From assembly GCA_948470475.1 (NCBI GenBank), contig OX419343.1:26555878-26619877 (forward strand): a stretch of DNA of 64,000 bases, written 5' to 3'. The position numbers and the translations under genes were made by a program. Shown here one piece after another: positions 1 through 11,000 of the stretch. Every line of letters begins with the position of its first letter. The first letter of the stretch is position 1. The DNA is from Galaxea fascicularis. Taxonomy: Eukaryota > Cnidaria > Anthozoa > Scleractinia > Euphylliidae. Under the pieces are notes generated by a model. That model was not told the origin of the DNA, did not search any database, and saw only the letters and a list, made by a program, of their open reading frames with translations.

Positions 1-2727
1 GTCGCCGAGGTCTTGGACTCGCAGGTTCATTGTAGGGTCTATCAGGGAAAAGGACGACTGGAAAAACGACCAAGTTTTCGCTATGCTTACGGTAACAGCA
101 AATGAGTACAAAGAATCCAAATTGTTAGTGAACTTCACTTCCGCCAGCTGTACTGATGATGCATCTAGAATATTGAGACCAAGAAGACTGACGTCTGGTG
201 TACTCTTCAGACCCGGAATCATCTTTTTGAAAGCATCCTTAACAAGTGGTTCTAGTCCATGGGCTTTTACTGGCTTAACTAAACGGAACATTTGGCCTTG
301 AGGCAATTTTGTCAGTTCTAGTTCCAAGACGATATTGCCCAAAGCAAGAAACCCTCTCAAACTGAACAAATTAGGATTCATAAAAACAGTGACATTAGAA
401 ATATTAAGAGCTCCGATTCCGCCAAGGTCCCAGGGTGTGTTTCGAACCGCCTCAAGCTCGTTAATTTCAAATTCTGTCAACTTCTCATCGAAGGAAATTT
501 TTTGTTTCTTGAGTACCACTTCTGGGAGCCATGATCCTAAGGCAGTTGGAAATTTGCTTCTCACGGCCGTACTTAGTATACCGGTAAGATGTTGGAATGA
601 AATGCGAGGTTCTTCGTTTACAGGAAGACTGATTGCCAGCGATTGGTTTCTTGAGAAAGGGACATTCAATTCGAATGGTATGTTTGCGCTCCCATCCACT
701 AAAACTATCACTCCTCTGATGAATACGGCGAAAGACTGTCCAACCTCAATGTCCATTGAAACAGAGATATCTGTAACGCCGAAAAAATCCTCAAGAAGTT
801 CCCAGGAATATTTATTTTGAAGGAACCCTGTTAATACCACTTTCGTTACTGAAAAGTTGCTTGACAGATAAAATAGCGCTTTTTCAAGCCAAAAGCCCTT
901 CATAAATGACAGTTTTGTTTTCTTCAAACCACGCAAAATATTCTGAAGTTTTTCACTGCCATAAAATACTCGATAAACGTCCTTAATGAATGCGGAAGCT
1001 TCTTTCACCGCTACAGATTCTGAAAGCTCGATGACTGGATCTTCTTTTGATGTTGGCCAGTTCATCTGGCAAGGCAAGCTAAAATTTGAAACAACGATTT
1101 CACCACTTACATGTGATTGATTTGAAGTGTGAACAATTCTCATTTTTCCAAGATAAAAGTATGGAAAGGCCCATGTTGTATTTGAAGGGATTTCCATTTC
1201 GAAAGTGATTATCTTGAAAGAGCCGTATAAAGTGGGTGAAAATTGCAAATTCAACTTTGTGACCAGAAGACCAGCTGAGAATGGTTTCATAAATGAAGGA
1301 AATGCTCTACTCAGAGAACCCAGTTTCAACACGTTTTCGAAGTCCATCCGGAACATCGTTTTGTCCTGCAGGGACAATGATAAGGGTTCGGCTCTTGTTG
1401 GGACTTTCATGACAAAAGGGAACTCGGCAAGCGGGGGACGCCCGATGACTACTTGGCCAACAATCTCGGCCTTCGCTTCTATGAAACTGGAATTTCGTGG
1501 TAGGATTACTTGGACACTCAATGTTGAATTTAGCACTTTCGTTGGCAGTGATGCTTGGCTGAAAATGTTCCATTGATTTGGCAGCGCGAGTAGAATGCCA
1601 ATCTCAGTTATGGATACCTTTGGCCTCAATTTGTAGTTAATTTGAAACTTTCGGAGATAAAATTTATATGATGACACGTTCATTTGGATAAAATTTGTGT
1701 CTGGTCGGCGCTCTTTAGCTGCTTCAACGCAAGTAAGAAAAGCTTCAACAGATATTGGTATATTTGTGCTGCTCTTATTAGTCCGTGCTTCTAGGATCAG
1801 ATACTGGCCGCTTTTTTTCAACATAGTAACCGAAACCTGTTGTCCACACACATCAATGACAGCGTCAAACGACGAACCATCCTCTGTCAGCTCAAATGTG
1901 GCATTAGTCATCACTATTTTTCCATGAACGGAGAATGGCCTGTTTGAGACAGTCTTCACGTGAATTACGGAAATGTTTGAAAGCCCAGCGGGTACGCGCA
2001 AACTCATCTTTGGAACAGTAATGTTTTGAGAAAAGGCCTTGATGGCCTGTAGGGTCTGGGTATCTATCCGAGAGGAAAGCAAGAAAATCAGAGAGCTAAA
2101 TTCGACAACAGCGTTTGTATCGGCCACGCTGATTTCCAACGAATCACGCAAGTTCTCTGGAAAGGCAAGCTCAATGGGCAATCTATTGGCACTTGATCGG
2201 GGATCGCTTGACGCCATGAAACCTTTGGCTCTCACGTTAAATGTGTGGTTTACGAAACCCAATACAACATTTAGTTTTGGTTGGGCAACTATAAACTGAA
2301 GTTTGTTTAAGGCGTCCCAGCCAGGGATATTAAAAACCAGTTCGGCAGATGACGGGTCTCCTGCGTTGAAAGAAATCACGAAACTCCGAACAGAGAAACC
2401 AAAGTTTCCAAGGCCCACATACTGTAATGGTGGCAATGAAACATTAATGCCTACCTGAAAGGCAAGTCTGCCTGTAAAGGTACGAATGTCGGAAACTGGC
2501 AATCTTTGGTTGCTAGGCAATTGTATGGTTCCACTAGTGCCCAGTGGCCATGGAAACTGAAGAGGGAAGGTGATATCGCCAATCGTTGCTTCACCATGAT
2601 ACACACCCGAACTGTCCCGCTGGTCGTTTACCAGCACGATGTTTGCTTTTTGTAAAGCTTGTTTCACATCAGACAGAGAGGAAAACTGGTTCTGGTTGAT
2701 AGATTCACACCTGAAAATCCAACAAAC
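1..2727 (-). CDS. Partial large repeat-module extracellular-type protein (no family recognised)
   Basis: The minus strand is open without a stop from about 2727 to the left edge (over 900 codons), so both ends of the gene are missing. The exon starts after an acceptor at 2728 (pyrimidine tract, CAG) or at a second CAG at 2711, reading CESINQNQF onward. The protein is rich in beta-strand-like hydrophobic alternation and N-glycosylation sequons and has few cysteines. A module recurs about every 370 bases: HGEATIGDITFPLQFPWP (2598-2545), KGFM...NRLPIELAFP (2226-2158), GQVVIGRPPLAEFPFVMKVP (1458-1399), SGEIVVSNFSLPCQMNWP (1107-1054), RGVIVLVDGSANIPFELNVP (717-658) and LRGFLALGNIVLELELTKLP (360-301). 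Each is followed by a hydrophobic segment ending in a pattern like F..hL. The unit near 1930-1800 is more diverged. I recognise no named domain. The open frame, acceptor and repeats make coding nature very likely; a secreted or membrane location is inference. Confidence 0.85.
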
Positions 2728-2918
2728 CTGAAAAGGGAAACACAACTCAAGTCACTCTCCCCAAGTGCCTAAGTTGTAGTTTTTTGCTTTGAAATATTAA
2801 GGGTATCATACGAAACAAAATGCTTAAACGTTGTACAGGTCAGTTGAACGCTGTTGTTTCTGTATTATTCTGCTTCTTCATTTATCCCAGTACTTGTGTG
2901 GAGTGTTATATCTAAGGA

Positions 2919-3090
2919 ACGGACCATTAAAAAAGTTGTAGGGGGTGGGGTGGAGAAAAAGCCAAAATAAATTCATGCAAGGTAAAAGAACGAGAGAAAA
3001 ATTCGTGCAAAGAAGAAGGCAAAGAAAAAAAAAAACAGTCAAACTGAAAATTCACCCCCCCCCCCATCATTTTTCTAATGTCACGTTTTA
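2919..3090. repeat. Dispersed purine/C-run repeat, copy 1
   Basis: The stretch has a GGACCATTA-type start, a G-rich block, A-rich text with ATGCAAG and TGCAAAGAAG motifs, and a C-run followed by CATCATTTTTCTAATG. The same ingredients appear at 17282-17470 in the other orientation, so this is a dispersed element rather than unique sequence. The short open frames on both strands inside it are low-complexity artefacts. Confidence 0.5.
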
Positions 3091-3329
3091 TTCTATAATA
3101 TTCTCTTTGGTTGTACACTTCAGGGACTAAGGTAGTAGAATGTGGGAAGAGATATTTCATGAGTTCTGATAATAGAACTATGCTCAATTAGCACTTTAAT
3201 TTATTTACAAACACAAGAATGGAAAAAACCGACCGCAGAAATAAATTAACGATTGTTGTCCATAACATTCGCTTGGATTTAGAATGACAAATTGTTCGAC
3301 AATGTTTTCGACACTAGGTAGTCTATACG

Positions 3330-3424
3330 TAGCCTCCTACGCAGACATTATTTTGGCTCGTCACGCAACCCGTGGGGAGGAAAGGCTGCGTGACAAGCCA
3401 AAATAATGTCTGCGTTGGAGGCTA
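3330..3424. repeat. Fold-back MITE-like element
   Basis: Two arms of about 37 bases, beginning TAGCCTCCTACGCAGAC and ending in its reverse complement, flank a short G-rich loop, with few mismatches. The whole unit could fold into one hairpin, as expected for a short non-autonomous DNA transposon. Confidence 0.7.
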
Positions 3425-3810
3425 ATCTTTAGGGTGAAGATGACACTTTGTTAATACTTTTGGCCTTGTAAATATCTTGTCAAATTGAAGATTATTTACA
3501 GCGAGTCAGTTGTCATGAACATGTACCTTCATGTACATTCAGACGGGAAAACTTGCTTTCAGTTACATTGAACCAACTTTTCTGCTACATGAAAAACACT
3601 GCGCAAAGAATGATTTTGATTGGTCATCTAACAAGTAAAGTCTAAATACTCTAGCCTCTCCTAGGAGCTGGGCACTGTGCGCTGTGTAGTGGGATTATGG
3701 GACTGCAAGCATCACGTGACAGGGGAACATAGGAGACAAACAAGGAGAGTTTTATCATGTCGTCAAGTGTGTGATTGGGCTGTCATTCTCGTCTGTGGTT
3801 TGAAGCTGTT

Positions 3811-4511
3811 TTAAGCCCTGGCCAAACTTTCGAACAAAGTTGGATTCAACGTTCCAACTTTGCTGGAACCGTTCGACTATTTGGCTGCCCATGTTGAATG
3901 ATGTTCGTCCAGCATTTTTTGCTCGATCAAATGTTGGATAGAGTTTGCTTTTGATTAAACATTATGCCCAGTAATTCTGCTCGACGAAAACATGTTGGAG
4001 TGTTTTGCCGCTCTTCCAAAAAAAGTTGTATCCTGAAGTGAGTCACGTGGGCCCTGCTGGTCAATCACGAATCGCTATCCTACTTTCAAGCCTAGGCAAC
4101 AAAGATGGCGGACGAAGAGGACCTCGTGGTTGTTCAGTGAGGAACAGCCAGAGAGCCACAAAGGAAAAAAAAGGACCAAGGAGAAGCGAGTTTTAAAGGA
4201 TTCGAAAGTTGAAACCTGCAAACTACTCCGGGTTCATTCTCATCATCTCCTTAAACACGGGTGTATCTTGCCTATTCGATACGCAACATACTGTTTTCTA
4301 CTCGTTCTCTTGATCATTTTTCTTCCTCCCTATCATAAACACCACAAACGCTTTTGGTTTCCGTGGCAGAGCTCCATGTTTTCAAATTTAGTGCCTGGTA
4401 ACTTGTTTCGTCTAGCAATGTTGTATGTTGTTTTGCCTCTATCTCAACACTCACTTCCAACAATGTTGGATGTAGGATCCAACTTTGTTCGATAGTTTGA
4501 CCAGGGCTTTA
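3811..4511. mobile_element. Non-autonomous DNA transposon with ~40-bp terminal inverted repeats
   Basis: The left end reads TTAAGCCCTGGCCAAACTTT and the right end is its near-perfect reverse complement, with arms of about 40 bases containing the phrase GAACAAAGTTGGAT. Related CAACATGTTGGA-type phrases recur inside. There is no transposase frame. The interior contains AACAAAGATGGCGGACGAAG at about 4098-4117, which looks like a host first exon and may be captured gene sequence. Confidence 0.65.
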
Positions 4512-5213
4512 GAAATACAAAGTTGTGTTGCAATTATTTCGTCACTTGTCAATTCCCCCTCGAGTTCGATTACAGCCGGCGAGGGGGGCTGGCGACTTGA
4601 CACCACAAGTAATCCAAGGCTTCCACTTATTTCCATCTCTCAAACTGACATTTTGAGCCCACGGTGGAGTGAGCACCCATACCAAACCATGGTGTAACTG
4701 CCCAGCGGTATATCTTCGAAGTCATTTTGAGAGATGGAAACAAGTGCTAGCCGTAATCCAAGCTCTTAAGCCTGTGTTAACCTTTGTAATGTAAACACCA
4801 GCGCACGTAATGGTGAAAGTATAACGCTTTGTATAGGGGAAAAAACGTATCAGATTTGAAGGGAAAATTAGAAACGATTTTCAATAAAAACTTCCCACCT
4901 TAACTCCTTCTCTCTAACAGAGAAGCGACCGGATCGGCTGACGGAAAACAGTCATAACTTCGTTCCAAAGGTTCCAATTGCTTCGAAATTCCACGTGGAC
5001 CACGGCAGATAGTAACAGAACACATCCGTTGTAGGCTTTCGAGGAAAGGGAATTATTTCCACAATATTTTCCATGAGTTAGCCATAAAAGCGGCTTGACG
5101 CGAGTGAGAGACATCATTGTCCTAACCGTTCCAAAATTTGGCTTAGTGACCCGGCCTAAGAATCAAATTACTTACTCACCCGGTGGCCAACGGTCAATAG
5201 AGTACTAAAGTGA

Positions 5214-5337
5214 TGACGTCATAAAAATGAAATTTCTGAAATTATGGGATTTGTCAGGATATTCTGAAAGAACAATTGTTCTTTCAGAATATCCTGACAA
5301 ATCCCATAATTTCAGAAATTTCATTTTTGTGACGTCA
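5214..5337. repeat. Near-perfect 124-bp palindrome
   Basis: The centre is AACAATTGTT at 5271-5280. The two 62-base arms mirror each other from TGACGTCA outward to inward with a single mismatch (5222 against 5329). There is essentially no loop. It is probably an inserted palindromic MITE; it could also be an assembly or cloning hot spot. Confidence 0.9.
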
Positions 5338-6082
5338 CAACGAGGTTGATTGAAACCACGGTCCCCCGACCCCGGGACATAGCAGGGGAGTAACGGGGGT
5401 ATGGCCGTGGAAAAACGTTATTGTAATAAAGCATTTTCCCGGGGGTATGGGGCCAATAACGCTTTTGCCGATTTGCCGGGAATTTGGCCTGAGTAAGAAA
5501 AATCACCTTTCCATGCACTCTACCGTTTAAAAAAAAAAAACGTTTCAGTTTAATTAAGTTTGCTGTTTCCCATGCGATGCAATGTTCCATATATTGTGTG
5601 GTCACCGGGACCTCTAAAGTATGAAATCAGTGATACCTGAGCAAGCATAGACCCTAGTTTTGTTTGCAGGAATGTACCGCATTTGATTTATTTTTTCTTG
5701 CTAAAGATTCAGATGGTCAGACAGATTTGTTAAGCTTTGTGTTGTCCCTTGTTGATCAAAATCGAGTAGCGAGTCTGAACCATATACCATAAACCTTTTT
5801 CATAATGGCGGCCAAATAAAATATTCTTTTGTTTTAATGCTGATAAGCCTTTCTAACCTCGCTGCTATGTGCAAAATACAAAAGAATGTTTGCGCTAAAA
5901 TGAGGCCAGTAAGTCTAATTAGCATAGATACAAAAGAACAATGTTATCGGCGGCCATTATGAAAGTGGTCTATTCATCAGTCTAGCAATCAAGCAAAACT
6001 AAATATAGAGAAACCTGGAGTGAATGACTGAACCAGACATAAGAAATCCAAGCACATGTGTTCATGTTGGATATCACGCCTT

Positions 6083-6124
6083 TGTTTGACAGCAACACTC
6101 ACTTGTGAGTATTGCTGTCAAACA
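6083..6124. repeat. Short hairpin
   Basis: TGTTTGACAGCAACACTCAC is followed by TT and its reverse complement with one mismatch, giving a 20-bp stem. Confidence 0.8.
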
Positions 6125-6883
6125 TAGTGACTATGGGCATAAGCAGTTTAAATTGTGCAATGGCAGAAAACAATCTTCTCCCTCACTAAAAAGTACTGAA
6201 GTGCATTGTGCGTTTTATCTGGGCAGATCTTGGTTTCTCCAGAAATAGACGCACATACTTATTTTTTATGTAACGGTCCATTCCGTTTGTATATAAAAGA
6301 TTGGTCAACTATTATGTAAATCAAGTCTCCAAAGTCTTGTACATAGCGGGGCCGCGATGGCGGGGATTGTACCAGAATACTTCCCCCGATGGGCGGGGTA
6401 GTTAACACAAATGTAATACTGTCAAACTGTTTCATTCCCCGGGGGTCGGGGGGCCGTGGTTTCAACTGACTGGAGCATTATGGCTAACTCCCTCTCCACG
6501 TAAATGGTCCTCGAAAACCTACAACGGATGTGTTCTGTTACGCGGCTATCTGCCGTGGTCCACATGGAATTTCGAGGCAATTGGAACCTTTGGAACGAAT
6601 TTATGGCTGTTTTCCGACAGCCCATCCGCTCGCTTCAGTATCAAATTAAAAAGAAGTACTAAGAGCACGTCGGTGTGATATGAGGCTATCGCTTCCTACA
6701 TGACAGCTGACATGACCGCTTTACTTGGTGACAATGTGCCGTAAACGATGTCCTACTAAAGAATTTTAAGGCCTGTAGGCGATCAAAATATTTGACATAT
6801 TGATAAGCTTAAAAATGTCAGAAAAGGTATCTGTATGCTTTTAATACATCTCATTGTTGCCAACTAAACGTGCTCAAACTCTT

Positions 6884-6915
<32 letters not shown>

Positions 6916-8008
6916 GGGGGTTCATAGGGGAAGATAGTCTCTCTTAACCTTGCTTATCTTGTGCAACTAATGTTATGGAAGTGGTACACTTCAAAAATCC
7001 ATGGAAGTTAAAATGTACCCCTTTCTTTTTCCTCGCAGTCAAGTCAAAAAATCATTTTGTTTTCTTAGGCTTAGCTTTAGCCTCTTTTTCTAGCTGTTTC
7101 TTTTGACAGCTTATCTTAATTTGTGACCTTGTGAAGTATAGTAACAGCCCTCTTTTTGGGATGGAGTATGCTCCCCCCCTCCTCTTTCGGTCATTGTCGT
7201 TTGCAAGCGTTCGATCGATGACTGCAAATTTCCTAAGGTTGCCAGAATTCCCTAGAATGTAACGACTTGCCCCATGTTCGACTATTCTGGTGCACTTTGC
7301 CCCAACACCATTCTAGAGGTGGAAGGTTCAATTTTCCGCACTTGCGAAATTATGTTGAGGTGAACGCTTTGACAATCTCTACCTCACAAGCTGCGATTGC
7401 TTTCCAACGTGCTTCAGTTTTAACTGGTTTTTCCTTTATTCTGTTTATTTTCGATCAGCTAAAGGAACCAGCATGCATTCGCGATATTAACAAATTTGTT
7501 GTTTGACGAAGTAGAAACTTACCAAACACAGTGACACAATGCAAAGAGCCATATCCAATAGCCTGAGACTGTTGAAGGAACTGCTGTACCTCCAAGCAAA
7601 TATGCAGAAAGAAATGAGCTGCGATCGTCTTTGTTGGAGTTTGCTGATGCAATCTCAAAAGGCTCTTTTTTTCTGCTTTGTCCTTGGCATTATAAAATCT
7701 TTCATGGCATTTCACAGGCGCAATGAACTTTACAAACTCTTTCTGTTTACACTGAACTAATACCAAGTAAACTGATCTGTTGTTGTGTTGATTGCTATCG
7801 CTAATCTGTTCCGTTCTTGCGCTGAAACAGGGTCATCGGAGGTCAATCACGTCACGTACGCTTGCGGCACGCTATTCAGTTGCTGCTGATCAAGTCGAAT
7901 TAAGGTTCGTATCTGTTTTTCCGCATATTGTGATGAGAACGTGGCAAGTGTAAATGTAATATTAATTCCCGTATGTTAGTTGGTATTTGACTTAAGCTGA
8001 GAAGAATT

Positions 8009-11000
8009 ATGCGAAGCTCTGAGGTGTTATTGATGCTTTTGGCGGTCTTAATGTTGTGCAGCTCCACCAAATGTAAGTGTTTGCAGTTACGACAAGATCT
8101 CTTGTCGATTCTCAGACTCAGTGGCATGAAAAAAAACTATTCAAGCGCAAATCTCGTCTTGTAGATCGATTTATTTATAAGGAAGTGAGATTATTTTGGG
8201 ACCATACACCCTGAGATGACGCTTTTTCATTATTGTTTACTGTTATCTGGCCATGGAGTGAACACGAAGCTGGCATTAGCAGGGAATCAAAAGATTTAAT
8301 TGGTAGCGCTTCAGGCTAATCAACGGCGTCTTTGTAGGCATTTTTAGCAAAGTAAACACTTTTAAGATTAAGAATTTTTCAGGGTCTGTTTTGACTGATT
8401 TCGAAAGGTTAGATTGGGATGTGCGAACTTTACCCTAACCATACATGCATACATGTTATTTCTTCATTTTCTGACTAGCTTCACAGCTGGAAATTCAAGC
8501 CTTCCAACCAGCGGTTGTTCCCATAAGAGCAATCACGACGCTGACTCTCAAAACCAACGTAGATCTGAATGTGACGTCAAACACCAGCCTCAAATGTCGC
8601 TTCAAAGACATTTCAGTTCCCGCAAGGATTGAAGAAGGGTTCATTTTCTGTGATACACCTCCTGTAAAAAATACCGACAGAGTATCAGTTCATCTGGATG
8701 TTGATGGGAAGCTGATTAAAACTAAGAAGCCACTCTACTTTCATGGTTAGTTGTGATGGATTTCATTCTCGTAACTACACAGAATCTAAGGTCAGAATTC
8801 ATTGAGGAGAAACTGGCTAGTGATCCTGCCGTTTGAAAGCATATCACAGGAAAATAAGCTTGTTTATCTTCATTTGAATGCTTCCTCCTTTAAAATTGAA
8901 ATCGTGGAATCCCTTTACAAAGCAAACGAAGCAGCGCCGGATTTTAAGATTCCTCATTCACAGAAGTGGAAGGAATCACCTTGTACAGCGTAAAAAGAGC
9001 AAATAACCTCCCTTACAGGAACCACGCTGGGGCTAGGGCTGGGGGCGCTTTAGCTCCCTTCCCCCTCCCCCCCCCCACTTTTTCGGATGGTAATTTTTTT
9101 TTACTTTAGTTACCCAGATTTGTCTCTTACCAAAATAACTTAATTACATTATTTTACGTGAAACACACGGACGTCTCAGGAAACTCAGAACAGACAAACT
9201 TTGTCTTGAAGCTGTTGCCGATGACTTTTTAGCTCTTAAGCCCGCCGCACACGTGAGGAAAGAGCTGAGCAAAATTCCTCGCGAGGCAGTTAGCCCACCG
9301 TTTCCTCGCGTGTGCGGCAAATTTTTGGTGAGAAATTCGCCTCGCAAGGCCGTGAGAAAAATATCAAACTTGCTTGGTATTTTTTGCCTCGCGAGGCAAA
9401 TTCCTCACTGTGTGCGGCAAACATGAGAATCTGGCTGAGCCAGGCTAGGCCGTGATTTGATTCGATTTGAGCCAGGCTAGTCGATTATACAATAAAATTA
9501 CATGGCTCTCTCAATCGACGTAAGAGCTTGGACTTCAAGATAGCAGTCAGTGAAGTGTTGCATGCGTGTTTTCTGCTTCTTTATTAAAGGCGCAAACATG
9601 GCCAGAATTGTTTTGGACGACTCTCTATCTAGACTATGAATTTAAAGGAAAGCCTCTGGATCTTCCCCATTTAATTCCCGTACAAGATTAGGTCCTGCCC
9701 ATTGTTGCCTACTTTCCTCCTTTCAATCAGTTCGCTCATTGCATTTCAGAGCCATTCAAAGTATCAAACATCACCCCATCAGTTGTCTCGCCGGCACAGC
9801 ATGTCCATTTAACTATCAGTGGCATCTCCTGTAAAGAATGGATGCAGTATTTCGTCAGATTTCAGACAGCAAATGGAACAAAAAAGACCCAACAGGGGAT
9901 CTGTAGGGATTCAGTTGTATCATGCTTTGTGCCTGAGTTTCCACCCAACACTGTGCTCAGGGTTGGTTTGACCTTAAGTAACAAGCTGGTGGAGTGGGCT
10001 GACTCTAAGATTATTATACAATGTAAGTAAAAGACAAGCGCCGTGAAGTGTCACTGATTATCGTGTTATGTAAATAGCATATTGGTGGAATGGGCTGACA
10101 CTAAGAATATCACATCACATCACATCATATCATCTCATGCCATACCATACCATACCATATCATATCACGACACGTCACGTCACATCAGGTCACGTCATGT
10201 CATATCATACAATATCATATCATTTATCATATCGCATGTATCATGCCATACAATGTCATGTCTTGTCATACAATATGTAACAGACTAAACCTTCTGGCTT
10301 GCCGGTTGTTTTAGAGGACCTTAGAGGTCTTTACTTAGAAATAAAGCTGAGTTAGAATCACACAGTAACGACAGTGGCATTGAATCGTTTGTCAGAGAAT
10401 CCTGCACGCACTCTGAGATTACAGGGCTACATACCCGTCTTATTTTGACTTTCTTCTTCCCAAAAGTGTCATCTACATATTATAGTTGTTTTACTTTGTG
10501 TTTTAGATCCTGTCGATGCCATAAAAAGCTTTGTTAAAGACATCGCCACAGACTTCACTAAAAAGGGAGCATTCACATTTGTTGTGGTGCTAAAAGACCG
10601 CTTCAAGAACCCCATTAAAGTTGCTCAGAGGATCAACAAGAATCGTGCTCGGATATCGGTTCAATACTCCGCAAAGGCAAAACCGCAGTCACTAAGGTTT
10701 CTGAAATGCACAACGACCGTAAAAATTGACGGGGAGGGTGATGAGTACATGCTGAGCTGCGACGGAGCCGAAAACGAGGACATATATTTTTACCCTTCCA
10801 TCAACAACGTTCCACTTGGCGGACAGGAGAAATATGAAGCTATAACCACATTATGTCCAGGGAAAAACAGTTGCAAAGGTACTGGGGAGGAGTCATTACT
10901 GTCTTGAGTTTCTGAATGAATTAAGTGAACTAAATATAATGAAAGAGCTTTTTGTAGCAGCTGTAATCCTAACCATTTATAATTTTGAATTTTATGTTTT

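Larger units (their letters stand above)
4919..6650. mobile_element. Composite element with long (~175-bp) terminal inverted repeats
   Basis: Bases 4919-5093 match the reverse complement of roughly 6475-6648 over the whole length, including a shared CCGTTGTAGG-type core and the GAGTTAGCCATAA inner end. A further inverted pair sharing GAAACCACGG and CCCCGACCCCGG lies at 5343-5410 and 6430-6470. No transposase frame is visible. The interior holds the long palindrome at 5214-5337 and a small hairpin at 6083-6124. Confidence 0.65.
2728..8008. other. Intergenic/intronic gap filled with repeats
   Basis: No exon could be supported here on either strand. It presumably holds the 5' part or introns of the left minus-strand gene and the promoter of gene A. 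Most of it is repeat: a poly-purine/poly-C dispersed repeat (2919-3090), several inverted-repeat elements listed separately, a GT/G-run simple repeat at 6883-6920, and unassigned AT-rich sequence. Short frames at 7267-7506 and 7539-7760 overlap each other on opposite strands and show no signal peptide, motif or splice context. Confidence 0.6.

Noticed and set aside
83..2299. Several plus-strand frames of 72-161 residues
   Set aside because: All are shadows of the continuous minus-strand exon, which is open through the whole segment.
8414..8632. 72-residue plus-strand frame starting MGCANFTLTIHAYM
   Set aside because: It overlaps gene A exon 2 in another phase and crosses its acceptor.
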